Positions 1-11,681 of a stretch of 64,000 nucleotides of DNA are shown piece after piece. The notes under the pieces are model-generated. The model saw nothing but the letters and a program-made list of their open reading frames with translations. It searched no databases and was not told where the DNA came from. Origin of the DNA: Symbiodinium kawagutii (lineage: Eukaryota > Sar > Dinophyceae > Suessiales > Symbiodiniaceae). Position 1 is the first letter of the stretch; every line of letters starts with the position of its first letter. The stretch is from assembly GCA_009767595.1 (NCBI GenBank), contig VSDK01010590.1, positions 1 through 64,000 on the forward strand, read 5' to 3'. A program made the translations under genes and the position numbers.

Positions 1-592
1 TAATATTATTTTGTAGGGTTTTATTAATCCGGGGCTCAGATTAATTGGTTGCAACATGTTGAAATAATTGGAAACCTATGGGTTGATTGATGTTGATAGT
101 GGTGATTGATCATCATTGAGAACCAATACCCCATACAATGCTACTATGTAGCCAGGAGGATGGATCATCATTGAAAAATCTATCGGTTGAAACCCAGATT
201 GGCTTGTAGCTATTGGTAAGCATTGGTTGAAACATCGAAAAATATTGGTTAATCGATAATTCATGGTCAAATGAACATTAATAGTTCATGGTAAAACCAA
301 TTGTGAATTGTGAATTGTAACATGATTTACATTAGGTTGATTTATTGAAAATCCATTGGTTGGTAACTATTGGACCATGGTTAATTACTCAGAACATGGG
401 TTGAAAGATTGGTTAACATTGGTTAATTGGTCATAGCCATTTCATTTGAAACTATTTCTTCTTATTAATCATCAATATTTTGTAGCAATTTGTAACTAAA
501 TATTGGAAACCATTTCATTGGAAATTCCATTCGTTGAAACCCCATCATTGGTCCATCCTGAGCTTCACCCCACCGACTTTTCGCTACGCCAG

Positions 593-645
593 GCGTTACG
601 GCACTTTCGCGCTGCCGGAGCCGTGGCCGATTCGCAGCAACGCCT
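593..645 (+). CDS. Candidate exon, unknown protein
   Basis: CGCCAG|GCG acceptor and CGCCT|GTAGGG donor enclose a frame with GC-rich third positions: ALRHFRAAGAVADSQQR. The frame extends upstream to about 563 (HPTDFSLRQ). Not recognised; orientation chosen by splice context. Confidence 0.4.
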
Positions 646-739
646 GTAGGGGAGCCCATGGATGCCCGGCTGGCCCGGCCGGAGGGGCCCGGAGGGGTGC
701 TGGGGTGGATGAAGTTGGGTGGTTCAGGTTGGTTGAGAT

Positions 740-852
740 GGCTATGGGTCAATATTAACCAACCAATAATGGGGATCATCACCAACAAAACCATAGGGAA
801 AACAATGGTTGATGATGGGGGAACCAGAGGTACGGGGTTTTGACCCACAGCC
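740..852 (+). mobile_element. Family A TIR element, copy 1
   Basis: 113 bp. Left end GGCTATGGGTCAA, right end TTGACCCACAGCC, flanked on both sides by AGAT (736-739 and 853-856), a 4-bp target-site duplication. No coding capacity. Confidence 0.88.
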
Positions 853-2241
853 AGATTGGTTTAGGTTGGTTGGGATTGGTCTAGGTTGAGATTGGTTGAG
901 ATGCGTTAAGGTTGGTTGCTTCAGAACCTTTGCTGACCAACAGTTGAGTTAACAACAAAGTTGATCAAAGTTGGTTGGTTGGTGTGCGGCTTGGCAAAGG
1001 AGGGTGTACTATCATGTACATTCATGTACTATCCATTTCTTGCCGAATCATCAAGATGGAAAGCCTCGTTAATCGACTCAGTGGGTCAGTAGGAGGTTAG
1101 CAATTGTCGCTTGTCATCATATATCCCCAGCAACCACTATATTTACCACTGTTCCAAATGATGGTCCACTTGCTGCTAGCATGGGCACTCCTTCCACAAG
1201 AACAGTGCAGCACTGAACAGTTCATTAGCCAGTGACTGGCTTGATTACGAACACTATCTCCCAGCAATTTGGAACCAAAAAGGAATGGTACTGATCCCCC
1301 GCTATTTCCCCAAATACTTCGAAAGATAAAATAGGCCCTGGTTGCGCCAATTTTTCGATCCAATCATCATGTCGTGGTTCGTTCACTTGTTTGGCCTGCA
1401 TCATCAAGCATCAAATTGCTGCCTACTATTTATCACGAACAACCACGATCCTTTGATATTCTTTGTCGGTATTAATCATCATCCTTACTACCAGGTCTTA
1501 ATCATCAGCAGTATCAGGTTCTCTTCTTCAACTCTGCTAATCATCCTTACTACACAGCTGATTGGTCACTACTAGCTGCTAGCCATCCTTGCCACACGGT
1601 TGTCCCAGCCTCCCAGCGTGGCCGGTCCAGGTTCCATGCCTTCATCGCACGAAGCTGTCGGAATTTGATGTCTCCAAAGCGGTCCCTGAGCTGTGAACCT
1701 CTTGGTACGCCATGATGGACAGTGCTTAACAAACACCACCATCATCAAAAAACATGATAGTGATTCACATTGTTAGTTTAACTCCATCACTGATGGTGGT
1801 TCACGAAAGTTAATACAGATTAATTAAGGGTTTTTGATCTGCCATGACTAGTTCGGATTAATCGTGATTGCTAGTCTGCTAGTAGTTCATTTGTGATGTT
1901 CGGCATCGTATTATAGGAATTTTGACGCATGTCAAGCTCTGCATTTGTTCCACGAACTCAGCTTGAAACACGGCTCAGTGGCGGAAACCGTACCGGGTCA
2001 CTGGGTTTGCAAGCAGTTAATGTCGAAACAAGGGAGCAGGAGCGAAACAGAAAAAAACAAAGAAATGCTACAGGTAAAGCTGTTTTGGCTTCATTTCCAC
2101 GTGTCAGAATGGAGAATACCCAGGATATCCCAGAATGGGCTACGGTAAACACCGTGCATCACCAATGAGGATTTCTGGTCGGAGTAGCCCACGGCGCCCA
2201 AAAGTGAAAACCAGCAACTGATACCTTTTTCATGTACCATC
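853..2241. other. Filler without a supported gene
   Basis: GGTTGGTT/CATCATCA-type degenerate words; scattered short open frames on both strands without splice or codon support. Confidence 0.5.
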
Positions 2242-2245
2242 ATAT

Positions 2246-2367
2246 GGGGGGTTCTCAAGCCATAGGGAATCCCAAAAATGGATGGCTTGTTTCTATAAAT
2301 GGTTAATAAAAAGGATGATTTAGGGGGGTACCCGTATTTAGGGGTACCCCTATATTGAGAAACACCC
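2246..2367 (+). mobile_element. Family B TIR element, copy 1
   Basis: 122 bp. Left end GGGGGGTTCTCAA, right end TTGAGAAACACCC, flanked by ATAT (2242-2245 and 2368-2371). Subterminal GGTACCCC-type boxes are inverted as well. No coding capacity. Confidence 0.88.
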
Positions 2368-2455
2368 ATATGGTATCATCCATCAATGGTGATACTAACC
2401 ATCCCCAGCTATGACCATTTTTGCACAGAAACCAACACTGGCTCCAGCACCACAG

Positions 2456-2574
2456 GGTGCCTCCCTGCCGAGGCGCGGCAGTTCGGATCGCTTGGTGTCC
2501 TCGCCCTTGTCGCCGCCCATGGATTCGCCCAGCAGCGCCTCACCGGAACCAGGCCGGGAACAGCGGGGGCACTG
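2456..2574 (+). CDS. Candidate exon, Ser/Pro-rich unknown protein
   Basis: CCACAG|GGT acceptor and CACTG|GTGGTA donor; the frame between includes RRGSSDRLVSSPLSPPMDSP and PEPGREQRGH. Low complexity, probably disordered. Third positions are strongly GC-rich only in this frame. Confidence 0.45.
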
Positions 2575-2803
2575 GTGGTAGCCGTGGCGGCAAGGCGGTG
2601 ATGGTTGGAGGTTAGGGATGGGCTGTGGTTAAGGATGGGGATGATGGGCTTAGGCTTAGGTTATGATGGTTGAAGTTTGGGATGGTTGAGCTATATTAAG
2701 CCATGAGTGGTTTGATGAATTTAATGATGGGGGTTGGGTGGTGGTGAGTTTGATGGAGGGCGAGTTGGTTCTTGTAGGTTATCATGAAGCGTTTGTTTAA
2801 TGT

Positions 2804-2885
2804 GGTTGGTGGTTCTAAACATGCTTTATTTTCCCCAATAGTGATTGACAAGCATATTTCAGGGATAGTTTGTAACCACCGACCA
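2804..2885 (+). mobile_element. Family C TIR element
   Basis: Left GGTTGGTGGTTCTAAACA, internal GTGATTGACAAGCATATTTC, right GTAACCACCGACC. No clear target duplication. Confidence 0.7.
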
Positions 2886-2971
2886 AATTACTTTCGCTAT
2901 TTGGCTATGGGTCACCCAACCGTCCCCAAGACTGGTAGTAGTTCACATCCCAGCAGTTGGACTAGTCGTTG

Positions 2972-3074
2972 TGTGCTAAGGGGCCCCCGCGCGTTGGACC
3001 TCAGACGTGACCTTTGCAGGTTTGAAGCCCAGCGTGCCGTTGGAGCCCAAGACAAGTGGCTGACCATGGATGGT
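2972..3074 (+). CDS. Candidate exon, unknown protein
   Basis: Open + frame RGPRALDLRRDLCRFEAQRA then VGAQDKWLTMDG with donor-like GGATG|GTGGTG. An internal TTTGCAG|GTTT could be a second acceptor. Not recognised. Confidence 0.35.
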
Positions 3075-3319
3075 GGTGACAGCCAGGGAGGCATGGGCGT
3101 TTGGATAACCATTGGGAGGAATGACCCGTGAAGCGAGTTAGCAATGGTTGATATAAGGATTGATCAACTGTTTAATGCTAAATTATTGATTATTAAGTTG
3201 ATAGATATGATGAACCATGGTTGATACTTGCCAATGACCCAGAGGTTGAAATCGAACGTTGAGCAACTTGGAATGTCATGGTGCCAACGTGTTTGCAATG
3301 AATTGGCTTTGCCTTTCAG

Positions 3320-3424
3320 ACCACGGCATGGAAGTGTGACATCATCGAGGCCAGTCACTGTAACATCATCCACGACGACCGTGGAGGCTGGGGCGAACGG
3401 AAGGTCGAGGTCCTGCTATCGCAG
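3320..3424 (+). CDS. Candidate exon, unknown protein
   Basis: TTTCAG acceptor (or GAG|GCC at 3350) and TCGCAG|GAAAGT donor of GA type. The frame reads TTAWKCDIIEASHCNIIHDD then RGGWGERKVEVLLSQ, clearly protein-like with GC-rich third positions. Family not recognised. Confidence 0.5.
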
Positions 3425-3871
3425 GAAAGTACACCATCCAGGACCTAATGACGTTTGTCTAGGATTGTCATGGATTGTCTAGGTTTATCTTTGCTCTTCA
3501 TTTTTTGGGCGTTCAAGAAACTGATGCCATGGGCAATGGGCTTTGATATTACATCAAACAGTATTGCAGTGACTGCTGCTTTAGTCTTCCTGCAACAGAT
3601 CACACTTGGATAGGCTGTGATTATTTTTTGGTCGTTCATTGCAAGAAAAGGGAGATGTCCAAAAGGCCATGCAATGAAAACTACAAGGACTGTAGTCAGT
3701 CTTATTTCCACTCAACTCTGAACGGAAATAGACCACTTTATTTCCAATAAACCATATAATAAAATAAATCTCCAGTTGACAAATGACTCCGCACATCTCC
3801 TGGTGGGATTCCTTTTCAACCCTGGAGTTCTCATTGCCTGCGAAAGCTGGTTTGTGTATGTTTTTGTCCAG

Positions 3872-3908
3872 TCCCAGCAACGCAGCGCGAGACCCCGCCA
3901 TCGCGACG
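3872..3908 (+). CDS. Candidate short exon, unknown protein
   Basis: GTCCAG acceptor and GCGAC|GTGAGC donor, the best donor match in this part. Only 37 nt, so frame cannot be decided (SQQRSARPRHRD is one reading). Confidence 0.3.
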
Positions 3909-5571
3909 TGAGCCACCTCCGATGGATCCTTATCAGGAGGCTGGAGGGAGGAGTGGTTGATACCAAAGAATGGCTGGAAGCACAAAGAACAAGACAGAAA
4001 ACCGACAGAACATCAACTGCAACTACAGCAATCTTTTGGGCGGATGTTGATACATTAAGGGAGTTGAAGTTCATAAACATGATGCAGATTTGGTTTTGAA
4101 CAATGGATGTGTCCAGTTGAGTTTCTGGTACACCCCCGTGCGCACATGTTTTGAGCAATCGAAAGGTCCATTTTCAGATGGTAGCTCGCGCTTTGCTGCT
4201 GCAAAGCAACATGTATCTGAAAAATGATAACTAGATCTTTTTTACTGCTTCTTTTTGTGACTAATCATCCATGTCTAGATTTGATTTAATCCAAAAAGAA
4301 ATCAGCCCATGGTTGATCAATATGAGCCCATGCTCCAGTTGCTTATGTCAATATAAGCCCAACTGCCCCGCACCTGGTTTATTTCACCTGCGGGACCCAT
4401 GCTCAGCATCCCCTGCGAGGTCTTGCCACCCTCGAAGGGCTCCGGCATCGGAGGCCGGCTGCTGCTGAAGCTTTGACCAACACCAAGCAGTGGCCAAGTG
4501 GTTACCATGGCGGTTAGAGGGGTGAGTTCAGCCATGGTTATGGGCTGTTTATAGGTGTGACTTCAGCCACCCCATGAGGGATAGGATCAGATAGCTTCAT
4601 TGAGGGATTATTTTTAAGGTAGATGAAAACTAGCAGATATAGAATGTTAGTTGATTTCTATCCCTGATTTGACAGATGCATATTTTTTTTGATTCAGGTA
4701 TTTGTTGATCAATTGAGTTCAGTTCCATCTTGGACTCGCTCAGAATTGATAAATGCCATTTGTCACATCTATTCCTTGTGCCTTTGGCCAAAACCTGTGA
4801 CGAGCCTCGTGCAAATGGACTAAGGAGTTCTGCGTAAGTGTGCATTGTTTGTCAAGCCACTCATATACTTACCAACCAAACAGCCTCTGATTATTGGATT
4901 TCTCTCCATAGTCGAAATAGCGAATGAGTGGTCTTGTTGATTATGACCCCATGTCTATTGCTTGGTTGCCCCCATATCATTCAATGGGTCCTCATTTCTC
5001 CTGTCATGTTTGTTGATTATTGTGGTTGGATTCGTTTACCATGCCCGTAATATTCACGATGTTCATCGTTTGTAAATATGTGTCTACCAGCTGTTGATCT
5101 CCATGCGTCCCAGAAATATGTGTATATATATAATTTAGATGTGAAAATATCAAATATGTGTGTGTGTACATATATTCCGGTCATTTCAAAACAACTAAAG
5201 ACAGCCACCAATTGTTGAATTATGGTTCTGCCAGGGGTGTATGATTACATCCCGATGGGTAACCTTGATTTGTAATTGTATCAAGTTGTTTGCCAGCTGT
5301 TCAGGATATCCTCGTGTTTCAGGTGCAGAAAGTGTATATATATATATATATATATGTGATCAATGGATTGGATATCCCCCTTCATCATCATTAAGCATGA
5401 TAAATCATCATTTAGCATTGCCAGTACTAAGCATCAACAAACCATGATATTTAAGATCAATTCAACATCAATTGACCATCAATCAACCGTTAGTTCATCA
5501 TTGGGCATTTTCATTGGCCAATAGTTGGCAATGATAACCATTCGACCGTTGTAAACTCACCATTGACGAAC
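3909..5571. other. Filler with one weak GC island
   Basis: A GC-rich patch at about 4362-4470 is open in several frames (plus: GLATLEGLRHRRPAAAEALT; minus: FSSSRPPMPEPFEGGKTSQG); the rest is filler and TA repeats. Confidence 0.4.
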
Positions 5572-5670
5572 ATGGGTGTTTCTCAAAATAGGGGGCCCCA
5601 ACAAAAATCATCCATTCATAATCATTTTTAGGAAGGAACCAACCATTGTTGAATAACCCTAGTTGGAGAA
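5572..5670 (+). mobile_element. Family B TIR element, diverged
   Basis: Left end GGTGTTTCTCAAAATAGGGG is intact; the right end TTGGAGAAACCAC is degraded. It ends about 63 bp before the acceptor of an exon-like island at 5734. Confidence 0.6.
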
Positions 5671-5733
5671 ACCACAACATTCACCTAGATCCACCCCTGT
5701 ACAAGAATCTGCCACAATCTCTTCCCTTGGCAG

Positions 5734-5808
5734 GGCCACATCAAGGAGCTGGAAAGTCGGCACAGCCTCAGGCCGGACAGATCCATCAGCAGCCAGGGAC
5801 GACATCCT
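5734..5808 (+). CDS. Candidate exon, unknown protein
   Basis: TTGGCAG|GGCC acceptor; the frame GHIKELESRHSLRPDRSISS continues to a possible GC donor (CATCCT|GCAACC). Third positions are GC-rich. Not recognised. Confidence 0.4.
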
Positions 5809-5809
5809 G

Positions 5810-6600
5810 CAACCAAGTTTTAAGCATGTTTGGCACATGTTTCAAGCATTTTCAGCCAACTTTTAAAGTGATTTAGCCCTCGATGTTTACCTTTTTCTCA
5901 GCCTAGACGATGGTTTTCCTGGGATGAACCAGTGGAATAGCAGCTGTTGCCGTGGTACATTCTCAAATTTCAAGACACCTATGACAAACGGTGGAGGTTC
6001 GTCTCGTTGTAACAGTTATTTAGCAAGAAATCCATTAGTTTAGTGGATGACAAAGTATACATCGACAGTACCCAACAATTTGCCCATCTATGCCTCGCCT
6101 GTACATGAGCTTCACGTTCCGGAAACCTGAAGCTGAAGGGGAACGTTCAGCATATACGAAGCGAGACCTGTACTGCGTCTATTTAAGACGTTACAGATTA
6201 CAGATGCATAGATGTGAAATGTGATCGGACTCGATAGCTAGATAGGCAGGAATAGATTAGATAGGCTTGGATTAGAACAGATCGATAGATTGGCAGGAGT
6301 AGATCAGATTGGCTTGGAGTAGACTACATAGATAGGTGGATAAATTGGATTGGATTGGATTGGGTTGGGTCTGGTTAGAGGAAAGAAAAATATATGAATA
6401 AGTATAGGTACACAGTACACAGCTAGCTCGATAGATAGACAGGATTTGATTGTATTTGACTGGGTCAGACACATTAATAGATAGATAGGAATGCACGGGC
6501 TTTTTCATTGGATTCAATGAGATATGTAGAAAGACAGAAGCAAGTACTTCCCATGGTAGTTCCCCTGGTAGTTCCCCTGGAGTTCCCTGGTGCGATCATG
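5810..6600. other. Filler with GATAGATAGG-like repeats
   Basis: Diverged TAGATTGGATAGGC-type repeats at about 6225-6360 and a GGTAGTTCCCCT repeat at 6545-6590. No gene seen. Confidence 0.5.
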
Positions 6601-6618
6601 CGCGATCCCTGTGTACAG

Positions 6619-6669
6619 GTGCAGCCCGCGCAAGAGCGTGCCAAGCAGAACGCGCGTCGGGGATGCCCG
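6619..6669 (+). CDS. Candidate exon, unknown protein
   Basis: TGTACAG|GTG acceptor and CCCG|GTGGAA donor enclose exactly 17 codons, VQPAQERAKQNARRGCP. Basic, not recognised. Confidence 0.4.
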
Positions 6670-7162
6670 GTGGAACCCTGGCAGTAGATGGTGAGAGATC
6701 GGCCAAAACCCCACAGGTCATGAGGCCGCTGCCGAAGATTTTGGGAGACTTGATCAACTTGATTGGCCATGGAAAGATGCTAGCAGCTTGATTAGCCATG
6801 GAAACAGCTTGATTAGTCACTTGAAAAAGGTAGCTTGCAGCTTGAGATGTGCAAGCAGCAATTGCAACTGTGAGCAGTTTAGGGATGAATTGATCGCCTG
6901 GTGTTGCGCGTTGACGGTTGGGCCACGTGTTCAAGACCACGGGCTGCTGCAGTTCACAAGAATGATGAACAAAAATGGCAACAGACACCTTGGAATGATG
7001 GCTAGTTATGGTTAGTCATTCTTCAGATATTGGTGTATCATGATGTGTCATGTCTTCTTTGGAATGATGGATGACACCAGCAATGATTTTGGTTAGGGAC
7101 CCTGGTCGGCTGTGACCCTAATCGTTTTTCCTAGTTTTCTTCCCCAAACCGGATGTTTTTTT

Positions 7163-7720
7163 TAGGCTCGCAAGTGACCTTTTTGTGCTTCAAATGCTGG
7201 CAGGGACACAGAAAGTGGAAGGGTCCCACTGTGGTCGTCTGTGACCCTAAAACATGCTAAACATGTGGAAAGCAGCGGAAGCATCGCACGAGATGACATT
7301 TTTCACATGTCGCAAACATCATTTTCTTGTCCACAACGGATGTTTTTTATAGAGTCGCAGCTGACTTGTTCTGCTTCAAATGCTGGCAGGGACGCAGAAA
7401 GTGGAAGGGTATTGCTAGTGTCGTCTGTGACCCTAAAACATGCTAAACATGTGGAATGCAGCGAAAGCATCGCACGAGATGACATTTTTCACATGTCGCA
7501 AACATCATTTTCTTGTCCACAACGGATGTTTTTTATAGAGTCGCAGCTGGCTTATTCTGTTTCAAATGCTGGCAGGGACACAGAGAGTGGAAGGGTATTG
7601 CTAGTGTCGTCTGTGACCCTAAAACATGCTAAACATGTGGAAAGCAGCGGAGACCTCGCGAGAAATGACATTTTTCATGCGTCGCAAACATCATTTTCTT
7701 GTCCACAACAGAGGTTCTTT
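7163..7720 (+). repeat. 186-bp tandem repeat, about 3.3 copies, open frame
   Basis: The phrase GTGACCCTAAAACATGCTAA recurs at 7241, 7427 and 7613, exactly 186 bp apart, with a partial copy upstream from about 7163. Because 186 is divisible by three, the + frame stays open from 7241 through all copies and repeats a 62-residue block (…SIARDDIFH…SQTSFSCPQ…). Base composition is not exon-like, third positions are not GC-rich, and the frame then runs into a 46-bp array, so I treat it as a satellite and not a gene. Confidence 0.85.
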
Positions 7721-7726
7721 TTGCGT

Positions 7727-8350
7727 GCAGAGGCCAGAAGGGGTGGGAGATTTGATATGTTCAGCCGTGCACGCAGAGGCCAGAGGGGTGGGAGATTTGG
7801 TATGTTCAGTCGTGCATGCAGAGGCCAGAGGGGGTGGGAGATTTGATATGTTCAGTCGTGCATGCAGAGGCCAGAGGGGGTGGGAGATTTGTTATGGTCA
7901 GTCGTGCATGCAGAGGCCAGAGGGGGTGAGAGATTTGATATGTTCAGTCGTGCATGCAGAGGCCAGAGGGGGTGGGAGATTTGATATGTTCAGTCGTGCA
8001 CGCAGAGGCCAGAGGGGGTGGGAGATTTCATATGTTCAGTCGTGCATGCGAAGGGCAGAGGGGGTGGGAGATTTGATATGTTCAGTCGTGCATGCAGAGG
8101 CCAGAGGGGGTGGGAGATTTGATATGTTCAGTCGTGCACGCAGAGGCCAGAGGTGGGAGATTTGATATGTTCAGTCGTGCATGCAGAGGCCAGAGGGGGT
8201 GGGAGATTTGTTATGGTCAGGCGTGCATGCAGAGGCCAGAGGGGGTGGAGATTTGATATGTTCAGTCATGCATGCAAAGGCCAGAGGGGGTTGGAAGATT
8301 TGATATGTTCAGTCATGCATGCAAAGGCCAGAAGGGGTTGGGAGATTTGA
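7727..8350 (+). repeat. 46-bp minisatellite, about 13 copies
   Basis: Unit around GTGCATGCAGAGGCCAGAGG then GGGTGGGAGATTTGATATGT; starts at 7811, 7857 and 7903 show the 46-bp step. Copies differ by single bases and small indels near the end. 46 is not a multiple of three, so the frame changes in each copy; not coding. Confidence 0.95.
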
Positions 8351-8365
8351 TCACGGGCTGGGGTT

Positions 8366-8460
8366 TTAGGGTCGCAACTGACCTAACTTTAGGGTCGCAA
8401 TTGACCGGGGGCATTAGGGTCGCAACTGACCTAACTTTAGGGTCGCAACTGACCCGGGTC
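8366..8460. repeat. Short tandem repeats of AGGGTCGCAACTGACC
   Basis: Four copies of a motif like TTAGGGTCGCAACTGACC. The motif TCGCAGCTGAC also occurs in the 186-bp repeat upstream, so the two arrays are probably related. Confidence 0.85.
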
Positions 8461-9239
8461 CCTTTGGTTATATGGTCAAATTTCGCAGTAATGATTGTTG
8501 CAAAGGAGGCTATATAGTAGATAGATTGATGATGCTGGTTTGATGGCGCTGCTGCTGCTGATGATCATGATCATGATGGCAATTAGAATGCTGATAGTCC
8601 CCATTGCAAACCATTTTGGCTGTCAACCCGCCTGGTGAACGCTCAAGACATGAACATTTTGCACGCTTGCTTGGTAGAATCGCCTAGCCATCCCAATCTC
8701 GTAGGTGATGCCAGTCATTGGCTGATCCTGAGCAATCACTATGGGATAGGATCCTCGATATGCATTGCATCGATGGTAACTAGCCACTAAGATGATGGCT
8801 TAGAGTAGCCACTGTGGCTTGTATGAATGATCCTAATCTTGATTTCTATACATACTATGGTATCCCCAAATTGGTATCCCCATAATTATTGGTTTGGTAT
8901 CCCCGCTAATCATCCTATTTAACATTGATGGTCCCCTGTTGTTCACCAACCAATCATTACCAATTCATATCCCCAAGAAACACCAACATATACTTCACCA
9001 TCAACTAAAGTTGATATCCCGTATTAACCAACCAGGTCAATATATGCAACTAGCAACCAAGAAGCTTTACATCCAACCAAGCAACCATCCGTATTGCTCC
9101 AACCATAGCATGGATAGCAACCAATGGATAGCAATTATTGTTAACCATGGATCGAATATAATCACCTATTATTGCTCAATCTAATATCATTAACCACCTA
9201 TTTTTAATCACCAATCACCTATTCTTAACCATTATTAAT

Positions 9240-9325
9240 TAACTATATATATATATATATTTATTATTCATATTTATTTATATATATATATATATATACA
9301 TATATACATATATAAATATATCACC
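9240..9325. repeat. AT-rich TATATA tract
   Basis: TA dinucleotide runs. Similar tracts occur at about 5333-5355, 15025-15120, 20468-20484, 37175-37230, 53415-53435, 54118-54146, 55030-55130 and 61595-61612. Confidence 0.9.
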
Positions 9326-9395
9326 AACCAATGGTCACTATTAACCACCCATTGGTTGGGCGCCACCGGTCACCGGCCACAGCTCACTGCTCCAG

Positions 9396-9580
9396 GGCCT
9401 GGCCGCGACAGACAACGCCCGGAGTCCAGACAGACGACCGCGACGACGGCGACGACTTCCGGGCGCGGGAAGCGCTCGCCAGGGGTCCGGGGGTGGCTTC
9501 GTTGGTGCCACGACGACGGCGACGACTTCCGGGCGCGGGAAGCGCTCGCCAGGGGTCCGGTGGTGGCTTCGTTGGTGCAT
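9396..9580 (+). CDS. GC-rich exon-like island with a 70-bp tandem duplication
   Basis: Acceptor CTCCAG|GGCC at 9396. The segment 9441-9510 is repeated at 9511-9580 with one clear mismatch near the end of the CCGG box, then the sequence returns to filler. Since 70 is not divisible by three, one frame cannot run through both copies unchanged, so either one copy is spliced out or the island is not translated across both. A + frame in the first copy gives DDFRAREALARG. Product unknown. Confidence 0.4.
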
Positions 9581-10314
9581 CCCTAGGGGTTGTTGGTCGG
9601 ATGTTGGTGGTGATGGTATGTGGTATGTGGTGGTGGTGGTTAATGGTGGTGGTTAATGGTGGTGAATGGTAGTGGTAGATGAATGTTCATGATGAGGAAT
9701 CCATACGAATCAATTGTTATTGATTTGGTGGTGAATGATGGTTGATGTATGTCAATGTTGGTTAATGAATGTTCATGATGAGGAGCCAACCATCTTTTTG
9801 ATCTCCAAGATGTCCATGGCCGATCCTTCATCTTCGTTGCGCAACGCGACGCAAGATTCCGACTGCTACCGTCCATGCAGCAGAAATCGATGGCTGAATG
9901 TGGGATAGTCCTTGGCCCATGTGGTTCGGTAAACTGGTGAAGGAGACAAGAAGTTTATCCAAAGACCAACTGCAATGGGCAGTGTTCCATTTTTGTTGTG
10001 CGAATACTCCATGTTTACCACCTTTCACAGTGGTTGCGGTGCGACCTCCAGGGTCTCTGGTGTCGTCCTTAGGGATTTGGGGGTGTAATATACCAAACAT
10101 ATACCAAAAATTCCCACACCTGTAAGCAACAATATAAGCAACCATAGATAGACAACGACTTTGGCAACCACATATGGACAAAAATACAAGCGTATAAGCA
10201 ACCATACCCAGAATGTTGGCCCACAAGCAGCCCAGAATTCAAACATCCACGCAAGAAACAATATACCATGGCCAATAGCATAGAGCAACAATATGTTTAT
10301 ATGTGCATATATAT

Positions 10315-10425
10315 GGGGGTTTCTTGAAATAGGGGACTCACAAGATGGTTGGTCTATTGCTTTAAATGGTTTATACAAAGGATGATAACTCGGGTACCCC
10401 TATTTTGAGACCCTTTTATCCCCAT
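10315..10425 (+). mobile_element. Family B TIR element, diverged
   Basis: Left GGGGGTTTCTTGAAATAGGG preceded by ATAT; right GGGTACCCCTATTTTGAGAC with a degraded end. A right-end-only remnant lies at about 10855-10893. Confidence 0.65.
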
Positions 10426-10695
10426 AGTATCAACCAACCAACCATAGTGACCCTGGCATTGATCAACTATCCATAGATGATTAGCTAACACAAACCTCGG
10501 ACGCTTGATGAATTGTTCAATTAAAATTAACCATATCAACCATAAACTATTGATTCATAGATTACTACTAACCATAGTCATGAACTATTAATTCATATTA
10601 CTAACCATAGTAACCATGGATACTAACCATAGTAACCATAGTAACATATAGTAACCAACTAGCGAAGAACCGCCAACAAAACAACGCCGAGACGT

Positions 10696-10768
10696 CGGTG
10701 GCTCCAGGCCTTCAGCTGACGCTTCCGAAGCCCGAGGACGGCGGATCGCGGATCGCTGGGTCGTAGCT
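10696..10768 (+). CDS. Candidate exon-like island, frame unclear
   Basis: A GC-rich patch between CCAACTAGCGAAGAACCGCC and CTGCAGCTGTCTCC, with possible acceptors at GGCTCCAG and CCTTCAG and a donor at CTGG|GTCGTA. Two + frames are open (SADASEARGRRIADRW or LTLPKPEDGGSRIAG). Confidence 0.25.
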
Positions 10769-10889
10769 GCAGCTGTCTCCATCCCAGCCTTGAAGAACTA
10801 ACTAAGGATTCGGTTGTTGATTGCTAGTTGGATTGCTACTATAAATGATTAATAGTGGATGATTTGGGGGTGCCCCTATTTTGAGAAAC

Positions 10890-11625
10890 ACTCATAAACG
10901 AACTAGGATGCTTGCTTATATTGTTAACTAATGATGCTTATTGAGGGTGGTTGGTTAAGGGCTGTTGGTTATTGTTAATGTAACATCTGTTGTTTATGAT
11001 GGTCAGATTCGTGACGGTTGAAGGTGGCTATTGGGACATGAGTGTTAAAAGAACACTCGTGAATGGCAACCAGCCAGACGTGAACAGCCAGAACCCGTAG
11101 CGGGTAACAATCACGATGACTGGCTATGTTGATGATTATGTTGGTCCTTAATGATTCTCATCATGATAAGATTTGGAACCAGACCATATAGTGGCTATAC
11201 ACGATCATGGTTTTTGTCTCTATGATGGTGATGCTATATATCTAAACAAGTTTGTGCTGCGTCGGTTGTTGTGGTTTTGGTCACTAAAGATCACCAAGGA
11301 TTTTTTGGTGATTTGTTGGGCGTTCAACACTTGGTCAGTGGATCGCATGATTAAGGCTATATTGTTACTGGTGCTGGTGAAGCATGCCTAATCACAGGAG
11401 ACAACATATTGTGGAATTTCCATCAAGAACGAGCACCAAGCTTGATTGAGATTGCAGCGTTGGCTCGATACCGGATATCATGCCATTTGGACGGTGCGAA
11501 TCCCTAACAGCTTTCACCATCCAGTTGGTGACTAATGATGGTTACTAGATGTTGATAATTTTCAGTCTGTGAATGATGGTGGCCATTGATAGCCAATTGC
11601 TTTTGACTAATTTTGAGCTGACAGC

Positions 11626-11681
<56 letters not shown>

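Noticed and set aside
7727..8350. CRISPR-like regular repeats
   Set aside because: Continuous 46-bp tandem units with no unique spacers, in a eukaryotic genome.
8611..8621. CCATTTTGGCT as a dinoflagellate spliced-leader relic
   Set aside because: Only 11 of 22 bases match and the rest (CTCAAG, CCGTAG) is absent; a chance match is likely.
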